Source: Terriglobia bacterium (lineage in GTDB: Bacteria > Acidobacteriota > Terriglobia > Bryobacterales > Bryobacteraceae). Taken from it: a stretch of 64,000 nucleotides of DNA. Below, one piece after another: positions 27,184 to 36,250 of the stretch. Each line of letters opens with the position of its first letter. The stretch's first letter is position 1. A program made the position numbers and the translations under genes. The notes beneath the pieces are model-generated. The model was not told the origin of the DNA, ran no database searches, and saw only the letters and a program-made list of their open reading frames with translations. Location: the NCBI GenBank assembly GCA_020073445.1, contig JAIQFE010000019.1, forward strand, positions 231,677-295,676. The letters are read 5' to 3'.

Positions 27184-27786
27184 TTACTTCCCTTTACCTT
27201 TGCCGTTCGTCACCGGGCTCTTCAGATACGCCTGCGACGCAGCCTCATCCTTGAGCGGCAGCACTTTGTCCGGATCGATCCGCACCATCACGTAGCGGAT
27301 GTGGTCGTCGATCTTGGTGAACCAGTGGCCGGTGCCAGCGGGAATCACGATCACGTCGCCCGCCTTAAGGTGATGCTCCACGCCATTGCGAATCGTGGAA
27401 CCGCCGTTGCCTGGACCGTTGAACTCGCGGACGGTTTGCAGATCCGCTGGGCGGCGCTTCATATCGGCGATATCGGGACCCGTGACCAGCGTAGCGGAAC
27501 CGTCAATCACGTGATAGACCTCGCTCACCAGATCGTGCTCGGCGACGGAATCGGGAGCGGGCTTGTCCAGCTTGCCGCGATAGACGACGCCGATCCCGAT
27601 GTTGGCTTTGCCGATGCTGACCGCGCGAGTTTGTTGATCCGTGAGGCCGTTGTCTTTGGCGCGCTTCAGATAGGACTGGATCTCTTTTCTGCTCAAGTAA
27701 GTGGCGTTGCACTGGTTGCATGTCGGTTGCTGCGCCGACAGTACGAACGACGCAACCATCATCCCCAGAATTAGCTTCTTCGCCAT
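27184..27786 (-). CDS. Secreted cupin-domain protein
   Basis: A 200-residue exported protein with the signal MAKKLILGMMVASFVLSAQ. A C-x-x-C pair follows (TCNQCNATYLS), then a single cupin barrel. EVYHVIDGSATLVTG is near cupin motif 1 and HHLKAGDVIVIPAGTGHWF is motif 2 with its G-D and H. The tail is NGKGKGK. A metal-bound scaffold is likely, and an enzymatic role is unknown. The gene follows the beta-propeller gene by 8 bases and is probably co-transcribed with it. Confidence 0.8.
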   Translation of the reverse strand: MAKKLILGMMVASFVLSAQQPTCNQCNATYLSRKEIQSYLKRAKDNGLTDQQTRAVSIGKANIGIGVVYRGKLDKPAPDSVAEHDLVSEVYHVIDGSATLVTGPDIADMKRRPADLQTVREFNGPGNGGSTIRNGVEHHLKAGDVIVIPAGTGHWFTKIDDHIRYVMVRIDPDKVLPLKDEAASQAYLKSPVTNGKGKGK

Positions 27787-27794
27787 GGATGCTC

Positions 27795-29060
27795 CTATTT
27801 CTTGGGCCAGACGACGCCCTGGGTCTCTTTGGCGACCGATGCGACGCCCTTATACGTGAATTTTTGTACGCGCTGCCCGCGATACGTCTCGGTCGTATAG
27901 ATGTTGCCTTTGGAATCCACCGCGATGCTGTGGACGCCGTAGAATTCACCCGGCTGCCGTCCGCCGTCGCCGAAGCTGGTCAGCACTTGTAGAGACTGGC
28001 GATCCAGGATGTGCACCTGATCGTTCTCGCCATCGGCCAGGTAGATGTACTTCTGTTCGGCGTCCTTGGAGAACGCGATGTCCCACACCGAGCCCGATCC
28101 CAGCGTATTCTTCTCGATGAACATTTCCTTGACGAAGCTGCCGTCCGGTTTGAACACCTGGATGCGATCGTTTACGCGGTCGCAGACATACAGCAGACGA
28201 TCGACCGAGATCTCGGCACAGTGAACGGGATTGCGGAACTGCTGCGGCGGCGGATCGTTCGGCTTATAGGGCCCCAGATCGACGTCGTCCGGCCGCTTGC
28301 CGTAAGCTCCCCAGTGGCGCTTGTACTTGCCGGTCTCTGCATCGAACACGATCACCCGGTGATTGCCGTACCCGTCTGCCACGAACAATTCGTTCGTCTG
28401 AGGATCGACGTAGGTTTTGGCCGGAAGCCGCAGGTTTTCGGTATCGTTGCTGCCCTTGCTCCGGCCGGGCTTCCCGATCTGCATCAGAAACTTTCCGGCC
28501 TTGGTGAACTTCAGGACCATGTTGTCGTTGAACGGCTGGACGCCGGCGACCTGGCTCTCGTCGAGCTTGAACTCCTGCTTGGCCTGCTTGCCCTTGCCGT
28601 CCTTGGTGGCCGCTTGCGTCGTGCCGCGCCCGTTCCCGCCGATCCAGACGTTGCCTTTGTAGTCGACGGTGATGCCGTGATTCGAATCCGGCCAGTCATA
28701 GCCGTTCCCCGGTCCGCCCCAGGAGTTGACCAGATTCCCCGCGGGGTCGAATTCGAGCACGGGCGGCGCGGGTGCGCAACACTTTGCCGTAGGTGGATTG
28801 GTTGTCGCGTGCACCTCGCCGGCTTCGAGCGATCCAGCACGGTGGATGATCCAGACATGGTCCTGCGCGTCCACCGAGACGCCGATGGTCTGGCCTAGAA
28901 TCCAGTGGTTTGGCAGAGGCTTGGGCCACATCGGGTCCACTTCAAACCGGGGAGCCATCGCGGTCGCGGCGGCGGCCCGCTTGGCGAGCACTTCCGATCC
29001 GATCCAAAGGCCGCCGATGGTTCCCAGGAAGGCCAAGCCTACGTACAGATTGCGTTTCAT
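27795..29060 (-). CDS. NHL-repeat six-bladed beta-propeller, exported
   Basis: A 421-residue protein with a signal or anchor (MKRNLYVGLAFLGTIGGLW). Repeated blades include LPNHWILGQTIGVSVDAQDHVWIIHR, NHGITVDYKGNVWIGGNG, QTNELFVADGYGNHRVIVFDAETGKY, DRLLYVCDRVNDRIQVFKPDGSF and GVHSIAVDSKGNIYTTE. These are NHL motifs of the kind found in peptidyl-glycine lyase-like proteins, though no catalytic residues were assigned. A loop carries KDGKGKQAKQ. A start at 29060 gives the signal. The longer frame is rejected. It probably binds a ligand outside the cytosol. Confidence 0.8.
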   Translation of the reverse strand: MKRNLYVGLAFLGTIGGLWIGSEVLAKRAAAATAMAPRFEVDPMWPKPLPNHWILGQTIGVSVDAQDHVWIIHRAGSLEAGEVHATTNPPTAKCCAPAPPVLEFDPAGNLVNSWGGPGNGYDWPDSNHGITVDYKGNVWIGGNGRGTTQAATKDGKGKQAKQEFKLDESQVAGVQPFNDNMVLKFTKAGKFLMQIGKPGRSKGSNDTENLRLPAKTYVDPQTNELFVADGYGNHRVIVFDAETGKYKRHWGAYGKRPDDVDLGPYKPNDPPPQQFRNPVHCAEISVDRLLYVCDRVNDRIQVFKPDGSFVKEMFIEKNTLGSGSVWDIAFSKDAEQKYIYLADGENDQVHILDRQSLQVLTSFGDGGRQPGEFYGVHSIAVDSKGNIYTTETYRGQRVQKFTYKGVASVAKETQGVVWPKK

Positions 29061-29163
29061 GCGGTAACCCCTTTCGTCGATCGTGAATCCTTGGGCGCGA
29101 GAGCCAGTATACATCCCCTCTTGTGGTCTTGGGCCGGGTGTCCGGCGATCTCGGCAGGACAAT

Positions 29164-29592
29164 CTACCGGATGCCGTAGTCGGCCCATTCGACGATCTTG
29201 CCGTCTTTCACCACGAACACGCCCGTCAGATGATAGGCGACCTTCCCTTCGGGGCGAATAAAGGTATCTACTCGTTCATTCACAACCACCGAGCCGCGAA
29301 CCCAGCTATCGAGGATCTTGAACTCGATCGATGTGGAGCGGTCCACGTAGGCCCGGATGCGCGCGAGCGCTTCCGCGCCCTTGACCGCCGGAGCGGTGTC
29401 CGTGATGCGATAGACGAGGTCCGGCGAGAGGAATGCGCCGATCTTCTCCATGTCGCGCGTCGCGAAGCTTTCGCAAAATCGGGTTACCAGGTCTAAATTG
29501 GCTTTCTCCGCCGCGGCCGGCTCGGCCTGCACCGCGAGCGGCACAAAGGTGAAACCACCGATCAGACTGCGCAGAAACGTTTTGCGATTCAT
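29164..29592 (-). CDS. Exported NTF2/SnoaL-like protein
   Basis: A 142-residue protein with an N-terminal RKTFLRSLIGGFTFVPLAVQA signal. The mature part is an NTF2-like fold (VTRFCESFATRDMEKIGAFLSPDLVYRITDTAPAVKGAEAL and WVRGSVVVNERVDTF), usually a small ligand-binding or isomerase cone. Catalytic residues cannot be assigned. GGAGGAT lies directly before the ATG at 29592. It lies 103 bases upstream of the propeller gene start and may head the propeller-cupin run. Confidence 0.75.
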   Translation of the reverse strand: MNRKTFLRSLIGGFTFVPLAVQAEPAAAEKANLDLVTRFCESFATRDMEKIGAFLSPDLVYRITDTAPAVKGAEALARIRAYVDRSTSIEFKILDSWVRGSVVVNERVDTFIRPEGKVAYHLTGVFVVKDGKIVEWADYGIR

Positions 29593-29648
29593 GGGATCCT
29601 CCGGTCGCGACCTTCCTATGCAGCTTAGCGGATCTCGGAGGAGCACCC

Positions 29649-29677
29649 TTGACTCTGAAAGAATCGAGGCGGATGAT
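29649..29677 (+). promoter_or_regulatory. Sigma70-type promoter of the CBS-domain gene
   Basis: TTGACT (29649-29654), a 17-base spacer and GATGAT (29672-29677) precede GGGAGGT (29684-29690) and the ATG at 29696. Confidence 0.55.
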
Positions 29678-29695
29678 TCGGGCGGGAGGTCCGTT

Positions 29696-30181
29696 ATGCA
29701 ATCCGCCCCCGCCCTGCAAGAACATGCGGCTCGATTCGATGAACCGGTCCGCTCCCTGCTTCGTATGAAAGGCAGAAACCCGGTTTGGTCCGTGACTCCG
29801 GACGAAACCGTTTACCACGCCATCGAGATGATGTCGGAACGCCAGATTGGCTGCCTGGTGGTCCTTATCGGAGGACAGCTCGCCGGGATTGTCTCCGAAC
29901 GCGACTACGCTCGAAAGGTCATTCTTAAGGGCCGCAGTTCGCAGGAGACTCGCGTGCGCGACATCATGACTACGCCGGCGCTGTTCGTTACGCCGGAGAA
30001 AACGGTCGCCGACGCGATGCGGATCATGACCAATCGCCGTGTCCGCCACCTGCCGGTGCTTGAAGGAGACAAGGTTGTCGGGATGCTTTCGATCGGCGAT
30101 CTGGTGAACTGGGTAATCGATTCGCAGCAGCGCACGATCAAGCACCTGAACAACTACATCGCTGGAAATTATCCGGCCTGA
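29696..30181 (+). CDS. Two-CBS-domain protein
   Basis: A 161-residue cytosolic protein made of a CBS pair. The first has VWSVTPDETVYHAIEMMSERQIGCLVVL with GIVSERDYARKV, and the second has LFVTPEKTVADAMRIMTNRRVRHLPVL with GMLSIGDLVNWVI. Stand-alone CBS pairs bind adenine nucleotides and act as energy or redox sensors. No partner is evident. The ATG at 29696 is set by the strong ribosome site. A longer upstream frame would run through the promoter. Confidence 0.88.
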   Translation: MQSAPALQEHAARFDEPVRSLLRMKGRNPVWSVTPDETVYHAIEMMSERQIGCLVVLIGGQLAGIVSERDYARKVILKGRSSQETRVRDIMTTPALFVTPEKTVADAMRIMTNRRVRHLPVLEGDKVVGMLSIGDLVNWVIDSQQRTIKHLNNYIAGNYPA

Positions 30182-30198
30182 GCCGCTGGAAACATGGC

Positions 30199-30227
30199 TT
30201 GACACAAGGAGAACAAAAGGCGAATAT
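30199..30227 (+). promoter_or_regulatory. Promoter of the radical SAM gene, leaderless layout
   Basis: A perfect TTGACA (30199-30204), 17 bases, then GAATAT (30222-30227). The GTG at 30234 is only 6 bases on, where transcription should begin. Confidence 0.5.
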
Positions 30228-30233
30228 GGGGAG

Positions 30234-31289
30234 GTGCCGGAGCAAGTTGCCAAGCTGATCGGCATTGCCCGCATGGCGGCTGAAGCGCCTTGCCTCGAAC
30301 CCAAGCGGCGCGTCGAGTACTTCGAGCTTGCCGCCCGCTCTTATCTGGCCCGTTGCGACAGCACGCGTGTGCCTTTCCGCTGGACGATCAACCCCTATCG
30401 GGGTTGCGAGTTCGGCTGCAAGTATTGCTATGCGCGCTACACGCACGAGTTCATGGAGATGCGCGATCCCGAGCAGTTCGAGCGCAAGATCTATGCCAAG
30501 GCGTTCAATGCGGCGCGATTCCGCGAAGAACTGCGCGCGCTGCCGGTCGGGGAAACAGTAGCGTTGGGAACGGCGACCGATCCCTACCAGCCCGCGGAGC
30601 GGCGCTACGGCGTGACGCGCCAGATGCTGGAAGTGTTCGCGAGCATGTCGGGCTTGCACTTGGGAATCACCACAAAGTCCGATCTCATTGCGCGCGACGT
30701 GGATCTGCTGAAAGAAATCGCTCGGCGGCACTACTTGCGAATTTCGATGACCGTGACCACCGTGGATGTGGAACTCGCCCGGCTGCTGGAGCCGATGGCG
30801 CCTCGTCCGGATTTACGTTTAGGGGCGGTGCGAGCTTTGGCGAACGCCGGGCTGAGAGTTGTCGTAGGCTGCGCGCCGGTGATGCCGTTGATCAACGATT
30901 CTGAAGCAAGCCTGGATGCTCTGGCGGGCGCCGCCGCGGCGGCTGGTGCAGCCGTACTGTGGGCGAACGTTCTGTTCCTCAAGCCGTGCGCATACCAGGT
31001 ATTCCTCCCGTTTCTCGAGGAACGGTTCCCGCAGCTGGTGCGCAAATATCGCGAACAGTACGATCGTGCAGCATATCTTCGCGGAGCCTATCCGGAGATG
31101 ATCCAGGAGCGCGTGGAGATAATTCGGAAACGCCACGGGCTGGATCGCAAGTCGGACTCAGCGGAACCGGAATTTTGGCCGCGCGATCCCAGCTTCCGCT
31201 GTTCGATGGGTGAGTGCTCGTATAATAATCGGTACTCATGTCGCAACCAGCTCAATCGCCTCCGCCACACGTGGCTTTGCTGCAAATGA
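30234..31289 (+). CDS. Radical SAM protein, Rv2578c/SplB-like
   Basis: A 351-residue enzyme. INPYRGCEFGCKYCYARYTHEF (52-73) holds the radical SAM C-x3-C-x2-C at 58, 62 and 65. ALGTATDPYQPAERRYGVTR and GITTKSDLIARDVDLL are typical of the Rv2578c group. The recognisable domain ends near RKRHGLDR, about 305. The last 45 residues are unlike the family, and the final 52 bases overlap the next gene in another frame. The reaction is unknown. Spore photoproduct-type chemistry is only a structural analogy. Confidence 0.82.
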   Translation: MPEQVAKLIGIARMAAEAPCLEPKRRVEYFELAARSYLARCDSTRVPFRWTINPYRGCEFGCKYCYARYTHEFMEMRDPEQFERKIYAKAFNAARFREELRALPVGETVALGTATDPYQPAERRYGVTRQMLEVFASMSGLHLGITTKSDLIARDVDLLKEIARRHYLRISMTVTTVDVELARLLEPMAPRPDLRLGAVRALANAGLRVVVGCAPVMPLINDSEASLDALAGAAAAAGAAVLWANVLFLKPCAYQVFLPFLEERFPQLVRKYREQYDRAAYLRGAYPEMIQERVEIIRKRHGLDRKSDSAEPEFWPRDPSFRCSMGECSYNNRYSCRNQLNRLRHTWLCCK

Positions 31290-32260
31290 TCCTGGGGAAG
31301 TGGGTGTCGAGCGCGATTTCCGCGGCTGCACACTTCGCCATTGCCGATCATCTGGAATCGGGTCCGAAGAGTCCCAAGGAACTGGCTACGCTTACCGGAA
31401 CGCAGGAACAGCCTCTGTACCGCCTGTTGCGCGCGAACGCGAGCGTCGGCGTGTTCACCGAACTAGAGGACGGGCGTTTCGCGCAGACGCCGCTTTCCGA
31501 GCCGCTGCGCACCAACGCCAAACCATGCATACGCAGTATGGCGCTGATGCTAACCGATGACTGGCACCTCCGTTCGTGGGAGCAATTGCCGTGGTGCGTC
31601 GAAACGGGTAAGCCGGCATCGTACAAGCTGAATGGGATGCCGATGTTCGACTGGATGGCTCAGCATCCGGAAAAGACCGTCAATTTCAACAACGCCATGA
31701 CGGATCTATCCCAGGGCGACAGCGCGGCGGTGGTTCAAAGTTACGACTTTTCGCGCTTTGAGCACATCGTGGACGTGGCGGGCGGCCATGGGACTCTTCT
31801 GGCGGCCATTCTTGACCAAGCGCCTAAGTCGCGCGGGACCTTATTCGATATGCCGCATGTGATCGAAGGTGCGAAGAAGACGGGCATTCTCGATCGCTTC
31901 GCGGACCGGTGCACGCTCGAAGCCGGGAGCTTCTTCGAATCCCTGCCCAAGGATGCTGACGCCTACATCATGAAGTTCATCATCCATGATTGGTACGATC
32001 CGGAGTGCATCAAGATTCTGAGCAATTGCCGCAAGGGGATTCGTCCCGGCGGACGGCTGCTGGTAGTGGATCAAGTGGTGCCTGCGGGTAACGAGCCAGC
32101 CATGTCGAAAATCGTCGACTTAGAGATGCTGGTTCTTCCGGGCGGCATGGAACGGACCGAGCAGCAGTTCCGCGATCTATTCGCGGCGTCCGGTTTCCGC
32201 CTCGAGCGAATCATCCCCATGCCAGCGCCGCAATGCATCATCGAAGGCGTGCCGGTATAA
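31238..32260 (+). CDS. SAM-dependent O-methyltransferase (acetylserotonin/caffeate OMT family)
   Basis: A 340-residue methyltransferase_2 family protein. The N-terminal winged-helix dimerisation part (VSSAISAAAHFAIADHL, LATLTGTQEQPLYRLLRANASVGVFTELEDGRF) precedes the catalytic domain. VDVAGGHGTLLAAILDQAP binds SAM, KFIIHDWYDPECIKIL carries the catalytic His, and GGRLLVVDQVVP follows. The hydroxylated substrate is unknown, perhaps a quinone or small phenol. TATAAT at 31221-31226 is 11 bases before the ATG and lies inside the previous coding region. Confidence 0.88.
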   Translation: MSQPAQSPPPHVALLQMILGKWVSSAISAAAHFAIADHLESGPKSPKELATLTGTQEQPLYRLLRANASVGVFTELEDGRFAQTPLSEPLRTNAKPCIRSMALMLTDDWHLRSWEQLPWCVETGKPASYKLNGMPMFDWMAQHPEKTVNFNNAMTDLSQGDSAAVVQSYDFSRFEHIVDVAGGHGTLLAAILDQAPKSRGTLFDMPHVIEGAKKTGILDRFADRCTLEAGSFFESLPKDADAYIMKFIIHDWYDPECIKILSNCRKGIRPGGRLLVVDQVVPAGNEPAMSKIVDLEMLVLPGGMERTEQQFRDLFAASGFRLERIIPMPAPQCIIEGVPV

Positions 32261-32263
32261 GTT

Positions 32264-32725
32264 TTGTCAGACGAAGATTTTCTTCGAGAGGCGCTGGAGT
32301 TGGCGAAGGACGCCGAACGCGGGGGGGAGGTCCCGGTCGGCGCTGTCGTAGTTTTCGACGGCCGCGTGATCGGACGCGGCCGAAATTCACCGATAGCACG
32401 CAACGACCCGACCGCACATGCCGAAATTCTGGCCTTGCGCGAGGCGGCCGCCGCGACCGGCAATTACCGGCTGGAAGGCGCCACAATGTACGCGACGCTC
32501 GAGCCCTGCGTGATGTGCGCAGGCGCACTGGTGGCGGCGCGTGTATCGCGTTTAGTCTTCGGAGCGCGTGATCTTCGCTTCGGCGGAGTGCGCAGCAAGT
32601 TTCAACTGGCGGACGCCGATGTGCTGAATCACCGCGTCGAAATTGTCGAAGGCGTGCTGGGCGCGGAATGCGCCGAGCTGCTGCAACGCTTCTTTACTTC
32701 ACGCCGTCTTACCGATAGAGGGTAA
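32264..32725 (+). CDS. tadA: tRNA(adenine-34) deaminase
   Basis: A 153-residue deaminase. PTAHAEILALREAA holds the zinc His and catalytic Glu (H-A-E), and LEPCVMCAGAL the two zinc Cys (P-C-x-x-C). ARDLRFGGVRS and the C-terminal ECAELLQRFFTSRR fit TadA rather than cytosine deaminase. It converts A34 to inosine in tRNA-Arg(ACG). The start appears to be TTG at 32264, just after the previous stop. Its 3' end overlaps the convergent zinc-ribbon/HTH gene by 27 bases. Confidence 0.92.
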   Translation: MSDEDFLREALELAKDAERGGEVPVGAVVVFDGRVIGRGRNSPIARNDPTAHAEILALREAAAATGNYRLEGATMYATLEPCVMCAGALVAARVSRLVFGARDLRFGGVRSKFQLADADVLNHRVEIVEGVLGAECAELLQRFFTSRRLTDRG

Positions 32726-33268
32726 GCGGGGATGCAGAACGGCCTCCCGATGTGCGGTGGCGCTAAAGGCCGGAGCCATTCGCGACGGCCCGTGAAAATC
32801 GTCGTCCAGCGGAAACAGCGGATAAGGCGTCAGCTCGCGGAACGTTCGGCCGAGCTTTTGTTCGATACGGTAGACGCTATGGAAGAAATTCCCGCGATCG
32901 ATGCCCAGCTTGCGTGTACAAAGTTTCCAGTCTGCTCCCAGCAGGAAGTGGTACCGGAAGATACGGTACTCGTCCTCACTCAAAGTCCTTCGTGAAACCA
33001 GCGAGAAATCCGCGATAAATTCCTCGTCTTTCCGGCCCCAGGTGTTCGGCCGCTGGCGCCCGGCATGGGGTTCCAGCGAGATGCGGCTCACGTGCCGCTC
33101 CTGGGTCACACATTTTACGAACCGGTCATAGCAGATCCGGAAAATACAGCGCAGCACGCAGTTACAGGGTGTAAGCACACCCTTTCTTGCAAGACGCAAT
33201 CCCGATCCACGGCATTGCGTGCACTGAGGCATGGCCAGAGCGAGTGTCTCTGACCGCGTCCAATCCAT
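32699..33268 (-). CDS. Zinc-ribbon plus HTH-like putative DNA-binding protein
   Basis: A 189-residue protein. MPQCTQCRGSGLRL with TPCNC soon after forms a DnaJ-like C-x2-C plus C-x-C zinc site, with more Cys behind (RCIFRICYDRFVKC). SLVSRRTLSEDEYRIFRYHFLLGADWKLCTRKLGIDRGNFFHSVYRIEQKLG resembles sigma region 4 or a phage-type HTH. The start at 33268 (MDWTRSE) was chosen because the promoter ends just upstream. I do not recognise the family. A strong promoter with two direct repeats precedes it, which suggests autoregulation. Confidence 0.68.
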   Translation of the reverse strand: MDWTRSETLALAMPQCTQCRGSGLRLARKGVLTPCNCVLRCIFRICYDRFVKCVTQERHVSRISLEPHAGRQRPNTWGRKDEEFIADFSLVSRRTLSEDEYRIFRYHFLLGADWKLCTRKLGIDRGNFFHSVYRIEQKLGRTFRELTPYPLFPLDDDFHGPSRMAPAFSATAHREAVLHPRLPSIGKTA

Positions 33269-33305
33269 AACTAGACTTCCTTTCCACGAAGCTATATCCC
33301 TACTT

Positions 33306-33354
33306 GTACCCAAGGGTGTAGCGCAATAGTACTTCTAGTACCCAAGGAAGTCAA
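33306..33354 (-). promoter_or_regulatory. Promoter with paired GTACCCAAGG repeats upstream of the zinc-ribbon/HTH gene
   Basis: On the minus strand TTGACT (33354-33349), a 17-base spacer and TACTAT (33331-33326) form a good promoter. GTACCCAAGG occurs in the plus-strand reading at 33338-33347 (in the spacer) and again at 33306-33315, 32 bases apart or about three DNA turns. GTACT-AGA-AGTAC also forms a palindrome over the spacer and -10. Confidence 0.6.
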
Positions 33355-33370
33355 ACAATATTTCGGAAGT

Positions 33371-34495
33371 TTATGACGTTATTTCCCGATACACATCGAG
33401 CACCGAGCGAGCGGTGTCGTCCCAATCGAACCTTTGTGCACGCGTGCGTCCGATCTGGGACAATTCGCGGCGCCGGTTTTCATCGAGAAGCACGGAGCGC
33501 AGTCCGCGCGCGACGTCGAAAAGATTGTCGGGCGTGACCAGTTCCGCAGCGTCGCCCACGGCTTCCACCAGCGCGGGAACATCCGAGGCGACCACCGGAG
33601 TGCCGCACGCCATGGCTTCCAGCGGAGCGAGGCCGAAGCCTTCGTGCAAGGACGGAAAGGCAAAAATCGTGGCGGCGCGATAGAAAACCTTCAGCGTGTT
33701 CAACGGAACGAACCCAAGAAAACGGACGAAAGGCTCGACGCGAGTGGCCACTACGGCGCGCCGCACGGCCGGGTAACGGGAGAGCTCGTCGCCAATAATC
33801 ACAAGCTTGAGCTGGCCGAAAAGTGGATGGTTTTCAAGCTCGGAGCGAATTACGGCGAACGCTTCCACCAGCCGTGGGACATTCTTTTGGGGACGGATGG
33901 TGCCGGCGTACAAGATGAAGGGAGGCTGTATGGAATAGCGTTGCAGAATCTGCTGATCCTGGCTGGTGTCCGGTTCTTGGGCGAAGACCGGATCGGGCGC
34001 GCTGTAGATAGTCCGAATGCGCTCCGTGGGAATGCGCATGAAGCTTTCGATGTCGCGGCGCGTCGAATGGGAGACGGCGATGATGCGTTCGGCGCGGGCC
34101 GCGCCACGGCGGTAACGTTCCTGGTGCATCGCGCCACGAACATCGCCACGCGCCGGATAGAGGAGGCTGCTCATGTCGTGTATGGTCACGACGTACGGCC
34201 GCTGCAGCCAATACGGTACGGAATTAAGTGGAATATGCACTAAATCCGGATGCAGACCTCGCAAGAAAAACGGAAATGCGGCGTTTTGAAGGACATCGGT
34301 ATCCGGTCGCGAATACTCCGCGGTGCGGAACTTGGGTCCCAGGCCGGCCAGTTCCTCAGAGTGCTTGGGAAGCGTGACCAGCGTGTAACGGCTCTCCTTG
34401 TCGTGGCGCGCCAGCGCTTGGACCAGGTTGCGTATGTAGGTTCCGATGCCAAAGTCGCCCAACCGGCGGACGTCGATGACGATGTGCCGCGGCAT
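33371..34495 (-). CDS. Glycosyltransferase family 4
   Basis: A 374-residue GT-B enzyme. RLGDFGIGTYIRNLVQAL is the donor-independent N-terminal loop. VTIHDMSSLLYPA and IIAVSHSTRRDI are acceptor-side strands. FILYAGTIRPQKNVPRLVEAF starts the C-terminal domain, and FPSLHEGFGLAPLEAMACGTPVVASD is the E-x7-E nucleotide-sugar site. It probably builds a surface glycan. Donor and acceptor are unknown, and no other glycan gene is nearby. It starts 8 bases after the glyA stop. Confidence 0.9.
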   Translation of the reverse strand: MPRHIVIDVRRLGDFGIGTYIRNLVQALARHDKESRYTLVTLPKHSEELAGLGPKFRTAEYSRPDTDVLQNAAFPFFLRGLHPDLVHIPLNSVPYWLQRPYVVTIHDMSSLLYPARGDVRGAMHQERYRRGAARAERIIAVSHSTRRDIESFMRIPTERIRTIYSAPDPVFAQEPDTSQDQQILQRYSIQPPFILYAGTIRPQKNVPRLVEAFAVIRSELENHPLFGQLKLVIIGDELSRYPAVRRAVVATRVEPFVRFLGFVPLNTLKVFYRAATIFAFPSLHEGFGLAPLEAMACGTPVVASDVPALVEAVGDAAELVTPDNLFDVARGLRSVLLDENRRRELSQIGRTRAQRFDWDDTARSVLDVYREITS

Positions 34496-34503
34496 GGGTG
34501 CGT

Positions 34504-35787
34504 TTAACGGTACGCGGCGGGCGTGAGCTTCCAGGCGTACAGAGGGAAGCGGTCGGTCAGAGCCCGGACGGCGAGGCGGACCTGGTTCACGACCTCCTCA
34601 CTTTGGATGTTGTCCAAGACTTGCGCGATGAGTTCGGCCACCTCGCGAATTTGAGGCTCGCGGAACCCGCGCGTGGTAACCGCGGGACTTCCGAAGCGCA
34701 TGCCGCTGGGGTTGAAAGGAGGATTCTGATCGAACGGGATGGCGTTGCGGTTGGCCGTAATGTTCGCGGACTCAAGCGCCGATTGCGCTTCCTTGCCGCG
34801 AATGCCTTTCGCGAAGACGTCCGCCAGCAGCACGTGGGTATCGGTGCCGCCGGAAACGATCCGGAATCCCGCATCCTGCAAGCCTTGCGCCAGTGTTCGC
34901 GCGTTTGCCAGCACCTGGCGCGAATAAGCTACGAATTCGGGAGTCGCTGCTTCGCGAAAGCAGACGGCCTTGGCCGCCATTACGTGCACCAGCGGTCCTC
35001 CCTGAACGCCGGGGAACAGAGACTTATCGATAGCGGCGCCGTACTTTTCTTTCGCGAGAATCAGGCCGCTGCGGGGCCCGCGCAGCGTCTTGTGCGTGGT
35101 GGATGTGACGATATCGGCCCACTCGTTGGGATTGGGGTGCAGGCCCGCGGCGACGAGTCCCGAGAAGTGCGCCATGTCGACCAGGAACAGCGCGCCTACG
35201 CTATCGGCGATCTGGCGGAAGCGCGGGAAATCGAGCGTGCGAGGGTATGCGCTGCCGCCCGCGATGATCAGCTTAGGCTTGTGCTCGTCGGCGAGGCGCG
35301 CGAGCTCGTCGTAATCGATGCGCTCGTCGTCGCGGCGCACGCCATAGGGCACGACTTTATAGGTCTTACCCGAAAAATTCAGCGGATGCCCGTGCGTCAG
35401 ATGCCCGCCATGCGCCAGATTCAGCCCGAGGATGGTGTCCCCCGGGTTCAACACGCTGGCGTAGGCGGCTTCGTTGGCCTGGGATCCGGAATGCGGCTGA
35501 ACGTTGGCGTACTCGGCCTTGAAGAGTTTCTTGGCGCGCTCCCGCGCCAGATCCTCGACGATATCGGTAAACTCGCAGCCGCCGTAGTAGCGCTTGCCGG
35601 GATAACCTTCGGCGTATTTGTTGGTGAAGACGCTGCCGGTGGCTTCCAGGATCGCCTGGGAGGTGAAGTTCTCGCTGGCGATCAGCTCCAGGTGCGAATT
35701 CTGGCGCTCGGTTTCCTGCCGGATGGCCTCGGAGATTTCCGGATCGACTTCCGACAGCGGGCGAGCCATGCGTTCCTGTTCGGTCAT
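34504..35787 (-). CDS. glyA: Serine hydroxymethyltransferase
   Basis: A 427-residue PLP enzyme interconverting serine plus tetrahydrofolate with glycine plus methylene-tetrahydrofolate. The PLP lysine lies in [18 protein letters not shown], and [18 protein letters not shown] and [11 protein letters not shown] are diagnostic. Length is normal. Its start overlaps the rpiB stop by four bases (ATGA), so it is coupled to rpiB, an order common in many bacteria. Confidence 0.96.
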   Translation of the reverse strand: MTEQERMARPLSEVDPEISEAIRQETERQNSHLELIASENFTSQAILEATGSVFTNKYAEGYPGKRYYGGCEFTDIVEDLARERAKKLFKAEYANVQPHSGSQANEAAYASVLNPGDTILGLNLAHGGHLTHGHPLNFSGKTYKVVPYGVRRDDERIDYDELARLADEHKPKLIIAGGSAYPRTLDFPRFRQIADSVGALFLVDMAHFSGLVAAGLHPNPNEWADIVTSTTHKTLRGPRSGLILAKEKYGAAIDKSLFPGVQGGPLVHVMAAKAVCFREAATPEFVAYSRQVLANARTLAQGLQDAGFRIVSGGTDTHVLLADVFAKGIRGKEAQSALESANITANRNAIPFDQNPPFNPSGMRFGSPAVTTRGFREPQIREVAELIAQVLDNIQSEEVVNQVRLAVRALTDRFPLYAWKLTPAAYR

Positions 35788-36227
35788 GCTTCGTCTTCCA
35801 TTTGGGTTATTTTTGCTACGCGACGTTCGTGGCGGCCGCCTTCAAACGGTGTTTCCAGGAACGTTCGCACAAGTTCGCGGGCCTTCGCCGGATCGGTGAA
35901 CCGGGCGCCTAGCGTCAAAACGTTCAAGTCGTTGTGGGCGCGCGTGAGACGCACTTCTTCCAGATCCACCCCAACCGCGGCCCGGACGCCCCGAACTTTG
36001 TTCGCGGCAATCGACATCCCGACGCCGCTGCCGCACATCAGCACGCCGCGTTCGACCGCCCCGGACGCTACTGCCTTCGCGACCCGCAACGCATAGTCCG
36101 GATAATCGGTGGACTCTCCCGAGTTGGTTCCGAAGTCGCACACCTCGTGGCCGCTCTGGCGCAGGACGTCGCCCAGCTGATTCTTGAGCTCGAAACCGGC
36201 ATGATCTGCGCCGATGGCGATTTTCAT
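35784..36227 (-). CDS. rpiB: Ribose-5-phosphate isomerase B
   Basis: A 147-residue LacA/RpiB protein. [13 protein letters not shown] starts the chain, and [23 protein letters not shown] has the active-site Cys. [15 protein letters not shown] follows. It interconverts ribose-5-P and ribulose-5-P. The ATG at 36227 begins exactly at the family's usual N-terminus. A second, broken rpiB-like piece is found at 57350-57475. Confidence 0.95.
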   Translation of the reverse strand: MKIAIGADHAGFELKNQLGDVLRQSGHEVCDFGTNSGESTDYPDYALRVAKAVASGAVERGVLMCGSGVGMSIAANKVRGVRAAVGVDLEEVRLTRAHNDLNVLTLGARFTDPAKARELVRTFLETPFEGGRHERRVAKITQMEDEA

Positions 36228-36250
36228 GGGGAATCCCAATTCTAACAGGC

